This document shows positions 33,001 to 41,712 of a DNA stretch of 41,712 bases, piece after piece (the first letter of the stretch is position 1; every line of letters begins with the position of its first letter). The stretch lies in the NCBI GenBank assembly GCA_016987375.1, contig PJRA01000309.1, positions 503,070 through 544,781 on the forward strand, given 5' to 3'. Origin of the DNA: Brachionus koreanus (lineage: Eukaryota; Rotifera; Eurotatoria; Ploima; Brachionidae). The position numbers and the translations under genes are program-made. The notes beneath the pieces are model-generated. The model was not told the origin of the DNA. It worked only from the letters and a program-made list of their open reading frames with translations, and did not search any database.

Positions 33001-36000
33001 ATTTTAAAACCTTATTTGAATCATAACTCTTGAGCATGATCATTTTAATTTGATCATTGACTTCAATTTGCCCATTTTGCAGAATGATTTTTAGACGCTC
33101 GGAAAAAAGCTTTTTAAATTTCAAATTTTGGTTTTGTATCTTGTCCGATACACAATTTGATTTTTCATTCAAAAGATGAAAGAAAAAATTTGAAATTTTT
33201 TTATATTTAGTGTTCTGAGCAATGTATAAGATATAGATAGATCAAAAAAATTTCAGTTGATGGTCATTTTTAAGATTTAAAAAAAGTTATAAAAAAATTT
33301 ATATTTTGATTCACAATTTTTTTAAAAAATTTTAATTAATAAAAGCACAATATTTTGGCCTTAACCAAAATTAATAAATTTTTTCTGTCTTTAATATAAA
33401 CTTAAAATATAAGTGAAAAATTATTTTCTATTAATTTTGATGCTTTTAAGCAAGGAGGAAATTCGTCAAGAAGCAATAAAATATTTACAGCGTACCGAGG
33501 ATAATGATGGTAATGAGATAAAAATGGCCTCTTTTGAACAATGGGTGGAATTCATATCGAAAAAAATTGATGAACGCATGTCAGACAAAAGTAAAATAGT
33601 TGTCTTTGGCACTCATACACTTCCATTTGATTTGACATGTTATCAACAAATTCTAATAATGCTAAGATTAGCCTTGTCCAAAAGTGCCGGCCTAAGTGCT
33701 CAAGTAATTGATTCCAGAAATCTTGAATCAGTCAAAGATGAAGCTCCTTCTCTTAGCAAATATGTTCGCGGTTTAGCTGAATCAAATTTAAACTGCTTGT
33801 TTAAATACGTCAATATAATTAAAAAGTATGCTCTTACCGTTGCCAATGGTCTTGGAATTTATCTTTTGCTCGAAATATGCGCCATATCATCATTTAATAT
33901 TACCAAATTTTTATATGATGACATCGAATGGTTTAAAGTAAAAAAAAAAATTCAGCAAAAAAAAAATTTTTCAATTTAAATTTATTTTCAGAATCAATCT
34001 TTTGCCATAAATGAACAAGTGCGAATTTATTCAGCTGAATTGTGGTCTCTAATTTTGATTAATAACACTTTAGCTAATAGTTCAATTGATCCTTTAAAAA
34101 AAATTGACTTGGAAAAAATAAATTTCAGACAATTTTTTACTAATTTAAAAAGCTTGAATAAATCAATTTTAAAAAATGTAAGTTTTTCTAGTTAGAAACA
34201 AATTTTAATTTTTTTTTTCTTATTTTATATTTAAGCCATCAAGCTCATTTGAATCCAAACACGGTTGTTTGTTGTGTCTTGGCTATGCAATTGGAAAATA
34301 TTATACAATCACAAAATCAAAGTGCCTAGATGAAGAGACAAAATTGAGTATTAAAGAAATTGTTTTTGGTATTAAATTTTTCGTAAATGAACCAAATTTG
34401 AGTACAGCTGCGATTGTATCACTGGGAGAAATTGCTCGTAACGGTAGTTTGATATACGAAAATGGTCAAGAGCTGCTTGATTTAGTTGAATTATTGATTA
34501 AAAAGATTCAAACAACCAAAGAGACTAATAAACTAAAAGAAAAGGCTGCTAGTACATTGGGATTTATGTGTTTGAACAAGTACATATTGATACATGATGG
34601 TGAATTGATTTTTTCTATTGAAGACAAAAAAATTGATTCATTTAACAAATTTGTTGCTCTAAAACTGCTCGATTCATCGCAAGCAAAGCAAATTGAGCTG
34701 CATATGGCCATTGGTGAGGCATTAGTGAATGCTGTGCTTGGATCTTTGTCTGATGCAATGCAAAATACGTGGACAAGTGAATTAATCCATCAGGTAGTCA
34801 ATAAAGAGTGTAGCAATGAAAATATTGAATGGTTATTAAACGAATTAATGAAAAATTATATGTCTAATCAGAACCAGCATCTCAGACAAGCTGCTTGTCT
34901 TTGGCTACTAATTCTGGTGAAAAAAAGCTCAGCAAAAAGTACAGTCATAAAAAATCATTTAGCTGAAATACAAGATGCGTTTATTCAGCGTTTGAGTGAA
35001 AGTGATGAGATTAGTCAAGAGGTTGCTTCCAAAGGAGTTGGAATAATTTTTGATTTGGCTGATCAAGATCACAAAAAACTTCTAGTTTCACGTTTAGTTG
35101 ACACTTTAACAGGTGGGAAAAAAAAGGCAACCACAGTGGCTACATCAGTAGATTCAGGCCTCAAAATTTCGGATCAAAACGAAAGAATTTTTCAATCCGA
35201 TTTAAAAACACCCGAAGGTGGAAACATAACCACATATAAAGAATTATGTTCTCTAGCTTCTGATTTAAACAGGCCTGATCTAATTTATCAATTCATGAAT
35301 TTGGCTCATCATAATTCCATATGGAACACTCGACGAGGAATTGCGTTCGGCTTTGGTCAAATAGCTCAGCTCTCAAGCGAACAACTACAACCTTTTCTGT
35401 CTCATATTGTTCCTAAATTGTTCCGCTATCAATTCGATCCAACTCCCAGAATTCAACAATCAATGAGCGCCATTTGGGACTCTGTAATCAAACAAGATAA
35501 CAAAAAAATAGTCGATTTGTATTTAGATGAAATTTTGACCGAATTGGAACAGAATATGCACAATCCACTTTGGCGAGTGAGAGAGTCATGTTGTTTGGCA
35601 TTGTGCGATTTGCTTAAAGGTGGCCGCAATTTGGAATCAATAAGCGGAAAGCTAGGTCCATTTTGGTCATTATTGTTTAAGTTAGCCGATGATATAAAAG
35701 AATCGGTGCGTGTTTCAGCCGAATTGGCGCTAAAATCTCTGCAACGAGTCACCATTTCTTACTCGACTTCAGTCTCAAACACATCAGTTTGTCAAAAGAC
35801 CCTAAATAGTGTGCTTCCAGTTCTGATAAAGACTGGTCTATCTTCAAATTTAAACGAGGTTAGGAACATAAGTGTGCTGACCATTCGCGATCTGGCTAAA
35901 CAAAGCTCTCTCTTGTTAATCAAGCCATATCTAGTCGAGTTAATAGTTAATTTACTAGAAACGCTAAGTGGCTATGAGCCGCCAGACTTGAACTATCTGA

Positions 36001-39000
36001 GTCTAAGATTAGGATCTCAAGACGCTCAGGAAAAATTGGATATGGCCAGAATAAATGCATCAAAGAACACGCCAATGGTTGAGATAATAAATATGAATTT
36101 AGAAAATTTAAATGAAGATCAATTGCTAAGTGATTTGATGCCCCGATTGATTGAGATTATCAAAAAAGGTCTTGGTGTTAGCACCAAGGCTGGTGTGTGT
36201 CACATTATATCCAGTTTGATTGATCAACAGCCATTGAAAATGAGCGCTTTTGCTGGAAAATTACTAGCCGCACTTGTTAATTCGATGGCTAATGAGCAAA
36301 ACAAAACTATAATTAAGTATTATAGTAATACAATAGGTTCTATTGCTAAAATAGCCAAGGAAAGCAGCATTGAGAATTTAATTAATAAATTACAAGAGTG
36401 GTATTTGGAAAAAGATGGTAATTATTTGAATTAATTATATTAATATTTAAAACTATGTTTGTTTGGTCTGATTAATGATAAAAAAATGCCTATTTAAAAA
36501 TTTAGTTTTTTTTAAAAATATCACTTTTAATCTTTGAATTAATTAGTTAATTATTTTCATCAATTTTTTACATAAACTAAGACTTTTACAAAAATAATAA
36601 CTAACAGATATAAAAACAGCAATAATTTGAATTACTAATAGACAAATGAAAAGGTACTATTACAGTCTCTGAATATTTTTCATAATGAATAATGGTTGGG
36701 TTATCTGAAAACATTTTTATACTAAATTTCTTAGAAGTTAAGGTTAGTCATTCACAAAAAATAAGAAAATGAAAATGATCTAAAACTAAACCCTTGTACA
36801 ACTTCTAATTTAAGAGATACAAACTTTGAAATTTCTTTTGTAAAATTTGTTTTTCACATTAATTTATTTAAGCTGTAAAATTATATTTGGGAAATATTCC
36901 TGCTTTAGTTAAGTTGAAATAATCAATTCCTAATAGAACAGAATATTCTTAAGGCCTTAGTATTAAAATTGGTAATTCCAATAATATTCCACCAATATTT
37001 ACTTCCATAGGTTCTGTTTTTTCCTCAAACATTTATTAAACTATCGTCCGCAAGTATTATCTCTGTTGAATTTGGTGAATATCTTATTCTACTATTTATT
37101 GCACAATCTTCTATTGTCATTTACTAATGACATTATGATCCCTATATCATATTTGCTTTCTTATTCTTTCTTCAATTTTTTCAGCATTCTCAGGCAATAT
37201 TCCCACCTTATTCCACTTAAAACTAGTGTTAGGTAACTAAATTAACCGTCTTGATGGCCACGAGGGAAAAAATTTTTTTTTAAAATTTTAAATCTTATAC
37301 TTAATTCCTTTATCTATCGAATTTTTATATTTGAAAATTTTTTAGATTTTATTTTTTTTTTTCACGGCCATCAAAACGACCAACACCGAGATTTCGTGGT
37401 CCAGTGGTCGTCATTTACGGTATTCAACAGTAGTTAAACCAGTGTTACCAGTGGTATCGTTAGTGACGGCTACTGGGTCGCGAAATCTAGGTGTTGGCCG
37501 TTTTGATGCTGTCTTAATGATTTTCTACAGAGGCACCAGCGGCTTTAATGGTATTAGATATTATTGAAATCCAATTCTCGATGCTTTCTGTACTTTTTCA
37601 ATAGTACACATTTAAGTTTATTAGAGTCTAACACGTAACCTTTTTCTTTTTTTATCTTATTCAAATTTGTGCTAGTTCAACTCTGGTCAACTGTTTCAAG
37701 CGATGTTCATCTATTATTGCTGTTACTATGTAATATTGTATTTGGAAAAAATAAAATATTTTAGCTGATATTTTATTCAACAATAATATATTAATATTAA
37801 ATAAAGTAAAGATATTAAAAAAATGTAAAATTTTGGCTTAAGAAATAAATTTAAAAAAATTATTCAACAGATTTTTGTATTTTTCCTCTCTTACGAACTA
37901 AATTGATTATACACAAAAGTTTAACTAATTTTTTTAAGATGATGGAATAAAATTATCATGTGGACAAACATTGCTTTCAATAGCCCGAAATAATCCGGAA
38001 ATAGTTAACATGTATTCAAAAAAAATTATTCCCTTTGTATTTTTCGGAATGCATCAACAAAAAGAAGACAAAAATAAGCAAATGAATGGTCAACAGACCG
38101 ATTCAGTGTGGAATGAAGTTTTTGAAGAAATAACATCTGGTACTGAGTACGCCATTCGAGCAAATTTAAAAGAAATTTTATGTTTTATTCAACTTGGCAT
38201 TGAACATCAATCGTGGAAGTTGAGAGCTCAGTCAGCAATTGCCATTAATACTATTACTGCTAAACTTCAATCAAACATTGATGAAGAGAATCTAAACGAA
38301 ATCCTAAAAATGCTAATCTCTTCTCTATCTACAAGATATTGGTCGGGAAAAGAAAAAATCTTACTCTCTGTTTCAAGCGTTTTTATTAATTGCAAGCTAA
38401 AATTAAATTTTGAAAACAAATATGTTGACGATTTGGTGAATAGTGTTTTCAAAGAAGCTAATAAACAAAGTTCTAGCATTGATTTAAATTATAGACTGAG
38501 TTCACTTAGATGTTTGGGAGATATGGTTCAATTTAGCTCAACTCATTTTAAGGATGCTTATTTTGAAAACTACTGGAGCAATTTTATTCTTAAATACTTT
38601 AATGATGATTTAGAGTTGTTGAATGAAAAAGAAAAAAAAAGAATCGGACTACAAAAAGATTTGTTTAAGAAAAAAAAATTGTCCATTTCTGAATTAGACG
38701 AAGTTAAAGTGGAAGAAAAAATTGAAGAGAAAAAAAATGAAGAAGAAGATGAAGACGACAAGGAATTGCAAGCTGCAAATGCTAGCCTAAAATTGATTCT
38801 TTTGGAAAATGTTGGAAAATGTTGGCCATATGGCACAGATATTCAAGAAAAATATGTTTATCAAATAAATATTTTATTAGCAGATTATTTGAGTAAAGAA
38901 ACTTGGAATAATCAATTTTTGCTTATTAAATCTTTAGAGGCATTGTATATGAAATGGTCATGTGAATTTTCAGAAAAAAATATTGACGATCTAATCCGAT

Positions 39001-39404
39001 CTATTGAGATAGGCTCAAATTCGGTTATTAGTTGTATAGCCAAGACTACACATTCTAATTTGAAAAGACTTGGAATCAATTTTTTGGAGATAATTTTGAA
39101 AATTTTAATTTCAAGTAAATTATTTTTTTAGCAGAAAAAAAAATTTTTTTATTAATTAATTTTATTTTTTTTTCGAATAGATAAAGAAAGTGAAAATTGG
39201 ATTAATTTAATTAAGAGTCCGAATGATAAGATTGATGAATTTAATGCAGAGCTAATAGACTCAATGTTAAGACATCATGTAATTTACGATGTTATCATAG
39301 ATAGCATCAGAGTTTTGTTTGATGAATTTTTAATCAAAGACACTAGTTTGGATTTGAAAGAAAAATGCAAATCCCTCTTAAAATCTATAAACTCTAATTT
39401 TTAG
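30028..39404 (+). CDS. ECPAS: ECM29 proteasome adaptor and scaffold (HEAT-repeat protein)
   Basis: Exons: 30028-30082, 30129-30268, 30313-30435, 30479-30597, 30653-31354, 31405-31723, 31768-31871, 33451-33937, 33992-34177, 34236-36417, 37939-39114, 39181-39404; 5817 nt, 1938 aa (human about 1845), all phases consistent. ECM29 is a HEAT-repeat solenoid that binds the 26S proteasome, joins core to cap, and links proteasomes to endosomes, centrosomes and motors. Seen: the very conserved N-terminal [58 protein letters not shown] and [56 protein letters not shown], continued after a 1521-nt intron by the FVFFGMHQ exon; [12 protein letters not shown]; and a C-terminal helix. A Lys/Glu-rich insert (about 38620-38765) is not family-typical. 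Two introns (31872-33450, 36418-37938) are long and carry transposon debris. Confidence 0.96.
31944..32340. repeat. recurring AGGTAAAATT / AATTTTACC words in both orientations
   Basis: TTAGGTAAAATT occurs at about 31945; its inverse AATTTTACCTA at about 32041; GGTAAAATTAT near 32091; GGTAAAATTCC near 32291; and TTAGGTAAAATTTCGAAATTTTACTT near 32316, itself a short palindrome. The clustering suggests the remains of a small inverted-repeat transposon. Confidence 0.45.
32548..33085. repeat. foldback (inverted) repeat cluster in ECM29 intron 7
   Basis: Arm 1 (32594-32649) and arm 2 (32687-32742) are reverse complements over 56 nt with roughly 80 percent identity by eye; both start or end in AGCTGAT and share CAAATTT and TGTAAAAA blocks; the loop is 37 nt. 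Weaker pairing extends outward to about 32548 and 32790. A further piece at about 33028-33085 (GAGCATGATCATTTTAATT) pairs with 32743-32800 (AATGATCATGCTCAA). Three related units in alternating orientation indicate a MITE/foldback insertion. Confidence 0.8.
36857..37150 (-). pseudogene. decayed retropepsin (aspartic protease) domain of an LTR retroelement
   Basis: Minus-strand readings show, in order: [12 protein letters not shown], which resembles the retropepsin active-site block (D-T/S-G then small and hydrophobic residues) with the middle residue changed; [14 protein letters not shown], the typical substrate-flap segment; and [17 protein letters not shown] followed, after a stop, by [11 protein letters not shown], the conserved C-terminal LLG-x-D-Y/F block. 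Frame changes and several stops interrupt it, so it is inactive. It lies opposite to ECM29 in its long intron. No reverse transcriptase, integrase or LTR was found nearby. Assignment is by motif pattern; the element class (gypsy- or BEL-like) is not resolved. Confidence 0.65.
37364..37513. repeat. 150-bp imperfect palindrome in ECM29 intron 10
   Basis: Left arm 37364-37424 (CGGCCATCAAAACG, then CCAACACC, then GATTTCG and CCAGT..CGTCA) pairs with right arm 37453-37513 read in reverse, with most mismatches being transitions and a ~28-nt loop. The region is GC-richer than its surroundings. A further inverted copy of the arm end (CGTCTTGATGGCCACGA) lies at about 37247-37263. Typical of a foldback or MITE-type DNA transposon end. 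Confidence 0.8.
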
Positions 39405-39593
39405 AATTCGATTGTGATAAACAATTTTTTAAAATACTATTTTTTTTCTAAATTAAATATTTATCTTTCATTTCTATTTTCAAATAAAAAAAAATTAAAA
39501 TTTAACAAATATTTTTCTAAATTCTAAATGTTGATTTATTTTTATTATTTGCAAAAGAAAAAAAACACTAATACTTGGACAAACAAAGTTAAT

Positions 39594-41030
39594 TTAGTCA
39601 CAATATGGGGGACGAAATCGACTGGCACAAAAACACTTGGCAATACCATTTACAACAAGACATGGTTGATTATTATTGCATGGATTGGGATCGCAACTTA
39701 GTGAAATATCACATTTAAATCCAGTAAAATTTGGTGGACATGCACAAACTCCTTCATACCTATCAATTTGATTACAAGTTCCGCCATTTTTGCAAGGTGA
39801 TTTTTCACAAAAGGGTACTCTAACATTACAAAATGGACCTTGGTATGTTGATGTACAACTGCATGTAATTGTATTTGTTGATTCAATATAGCCACATTTT
39901 CCATTGTTTTGACATGGATTTGGAATAGAAGAAGGACAAGAGCGAATATTAACCTTTTTGGTTGCCAAAGCCAAATTTTTTGGAAAAAAACTGCTAAATG
40001 GTGCTGACTTGGTACTTATAGCTAGACTCACATTATTCTTTTCTGTACAATAGGGACCACTATATTCACTAGTGCATATGCAAATTGCGAAGTTTTCGCC
40101 AAGTTTATGACAAGTTCCTCCATTATGACATATGCCAACATAACAGACATTTATGCTGAGAAATTTTGGAATTGGTGTCGTGGTTGTTGTTGGTTGAGTT
40201 GTGGTTATTAAGCTTTCACATCTAAAACCAGTATATTTTGGCGGACATTCACATTTAGAAAAAACTGTGCATATTCCGTTATTTAGACAACCTGTTATTT
40301 TACAAGATAAAAATGGTTGGACCTTAAACTGACACAAATTTCCTCTATTTTTTGTTTAATTTAAAATTTTTTAAAATAAAAATAAGAAAGTTTATTGATA
40401 AAAGTACCCATAGCCTTGTTGACATTTGCATCTGAAAGCACCATCACTAACACTAATGCATATACCGCCATTTTGGCATTGACATGGTGAAGCATGATCC
40501 CTACATTCCTTGCCAGTTAGACCCGGTCCGCAAACACAAACAAAACTTTTTGCTAGATTAACGCATACGGAATTTCCATAACATGGATTAGATGAGCATG
40601 GCAAACTTGATGTATCCAATTTATTACAGCTCTCACCTGTTATTCCCTTTAAAAATATTTAATAAAATTTTAAATTATAGTTTTTTATTTTAATTAACAG
40701 TTTGACAATGGCAAATAAATTTTTTTGAGTCGAATACTTCACAATCGCCAAATCGACACTCATTAGCTCCACAAAATGTCGGAATCTGACGCTTTCTAAC
40801 ACTTCGTAGATGGACTTGTTTTTCTTCAATGCAAAATGCATTCAAATTATCTTTTGCTACACACAGTTGATTTTGAGAGCATTTGACCAAAGAGCATGGA
40901 TCTAAGAAAATATTTTTTGTTGTTTTTATTGAGATGTTATCCTAAATTTACCTATAAATTCTTGAATAGACTCCTTTTGGGCGAGTATGGCATTTTTTAA
41001 TAAAAGAAAATTGATAAATAAAGAAAGCAT
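39594..41030 (-). CDS. secreted multi-EGF-repeat protein
   Basis: Exons (minus): 41030-40952, 40901-40699, 40646-40408, 40344-39594; introns 50, 52 and 63 nt; 423 aa, phases consistent. Residues 1-17 look like a signal peptide (MLSLFINFLLLKNAILA). One Cys-rich half-domain is followed by a basic RSVRKRQ stretch (possible furin-type site), then eight six-cysteine EGF-like domains with the usual C-x-C-x(n)-G-x-x-G-x-x-C ends (for example CACPPNFTGFKC). A Thr/Pro-rich linker (TTTQPTTTTTPIP) follows the fourth complete EGF. It ends right after the last EGF; no transmembrane segment, so probably secreted or matrix-bound. Notch/fibropellin-like EGFs do not identify an orthologue. No calcium-binding D-x-D/N-E signature is obvious. 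A second EGF gene lies upstream on the same strand. Confidence 0.88.
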
Positions 41031-41543
41031 ATTTTACTTTTTAGTTATAAATTTTTTTAATTTTTTTTTTTAAATTATTTTTAGATTTTAGTTTATGTTT
41101 TGTTTTGGATCATGATTATATGAGTTTAATATGAGATTATTGGACTGTCTGGACATTTAGTTTAAATCGGTTAAATATTTATTTTTAAAATTAATCGTGA
41201 TTTTCAAAAATTTTTTAGAATATCATTGTGAGAAAGACTGACCTAAGGTCATTTATCCAACTAGACAATTGTTTGATCAAGAAAAAAATTTAAATATTTG
41301 TTTTTTTTTTAATAATATGACCGAAAGCTTTAATTTTTTTTATTGATTTATATTAGACAGTTAATTTTGTTCTTTAAATTTTAGAAAACAAAAATTTTAT
41401 TATCAAAGAATTTAAGAAAAATAAACAAATATTTTTTTGTAATTGATTATTAAAAATTATAAATTAAAATATAACTAAATATTTATGTTTTAGCTTTGTA
41501 AAATTTTTAATGTTGAATCAAAATTTTTACCGTTTAAATATAA
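41031..41543. other. 513-nt intergenic between two EGF genes
   Basis: AT-rich; should contain the promoter of the 39594-41030 gene and the 3' UTR of the next EGF gene. No motif or ORF recognised. Confidence 0.55.
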
Positions 41544-41712
41544 TTATAAAGGAGTGTCACAAAATTCGCCAGTAAATCCAACTTTGCAGAAACATTGAAA
41601 TTTTTCATCAATTTCGTAACACGTTAATGAATTCTTGCATGGATTATTGGTTGGATCGCATTTTTTTGTGTTACATGTTTTTCCTTCAAAGCCATTAATA
41701 CATACGCATTCT
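41544..41712 (-). CDS. C-terminus of a second EGF-repeat protein (5' part off window)
   Basis: Minus-strand reading enters at the window edge with ECVCINGFEGKTC (end of one EGF), then one complete EGF (CDPTNNPCKNSLTCYEIDEKF then QCFCKVGFTGEFC), and stops after DTPL. It ends directly after the last EGF domain, like its neighbour, which suggests tandemly duplicated genes. Everything upstream is outside the window. Confidence 0.8.
   Translation of the reverse strand, partial: ECVCINGFEGKTCNTKKCDPTNNPCKNSLTCYEIDEKFQCFCKVGFTGEFCDTPL

Larger units (their letters stand above)
31872..33450 (+). other. 1579-nt intron 7 of ECM29 with foldback repeats
   Basis: Phase-2 intron between LLLLASSD and SKEEIRQEA. 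No ORF recognised. Contains a set of AGGTAAAATT words in both orientations (31944-32340) and a three-copy foldback repeat cluster (about 32548-33085), both listed separately. Confidence 0.8.
36418..37938 (+). other. 1521-nt intron 10 of ECM29 containing transposon relics
   Basis: Phase-1 intron; donor GTAATT after the WYLEKD block and acceptor TTTTTAAG before GIKLSCGQ, restoring the ECM29 reading. It contains a decayed retropepsin domain on minus (about 36857-37150) and a GC-richer palindrome (37364-37513), both listed separately. Confidence 0.85.

Noticed and set aside
36418..37938. Splitting ECM29 into two genes at the 1.5-kb gap
   Set aside because: Phase 1 donor and acceptor join EKD to DGIKLSCGQ, and the family continues without a gap into the FVFFGMHQ block.
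1..41712. tRNA, rRNA, CRISPR arrays, bacterial promoters or terminators
   Set aside because: None seen; spliced animal genes throughout make prokaryotic feature types inapplicable, and no cloverleaf-like conserved tRNA boxes were noticed by eye.

Overview
The window is very AT-rich animal nuclear DNA. Its genes are spliced, with mostly tiny introns (37-132 nt) and a few introns above 1 kb. All recognisable genes are animal families: MED12, UQCRFS1, BORCS5, TBC1D8/9, ECM29, a front-end fatty acid desaturase, a paraoxonase relative and EGF-repeat proteins. A compact, AT-rich invertebrate fits, possibly a lophotrochozoan such as a monogonont rotifer; the species is inference from composition and gene architecture only. 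I rebuilt exon-intron models by hand from ORFs, splice dinucleotides, reading phase and family alignments recalled from memory. All seven multi-exon models close in frame, and the single-exon ORFs are uninterrupted.

Layout. 1-1170 (-): 5' part of a cytochrome b5-fusion front-end desaturase. About 2120-3120 (+): dead non-LTR retrotransposon. 3594-15472 (-): a complete MED12 gene of 9 exons (2557 aa) with two long introns. 17236-17976 (-): N-terminal-RASSF-like protein. 19223-20380 (+): single-exon paraoxonase-like protein that lacks the catalytic His dyad and most calcium ligands. 20574-21602 (-): Rieske iron-sulfur protein, divergently paired with BORCS5 (22155-22761, +). 23080-29719 (+): TBC1D9-type RabGAP of 15 exons (1078 aa). 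Its third intron is almost filled by an antisense, intronless 439-aa gene of unknown family (23434-24753, -). 30028-39404 (+): ECM29 proteasome adaptor, 12 exons (1938 aa), with two long introns full of transposon debris (foldback repeats, a decayed retropepsin domain and a large palindrome). 39594-41030 (-): secreted multi-EGF protein. 41544-41712 (-): 3' end of a second EGF protein.

How the genes relate. BORCS5, TBC1D9 and ECM29 lie head-to-tail on + with about 310-nt gaps, and all three families act on endosomes or lysosomes. A near-perfect CLEAR (TFEB/MITF-type) E-box lies about 60 nt upstream of the BORCS5 start. MED12 is nuclear (Mediator kinase module) and UQCRFS1 is mitochondrial (complex III). 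The most noteworthy signals are the nested unknown gene, the apparent paraoxonase pseudoenzyme, the strongly shifted 3' splice-site usage (AAG or TAG, almost never CAG), and repeat or transposon relics in most of the long introns.
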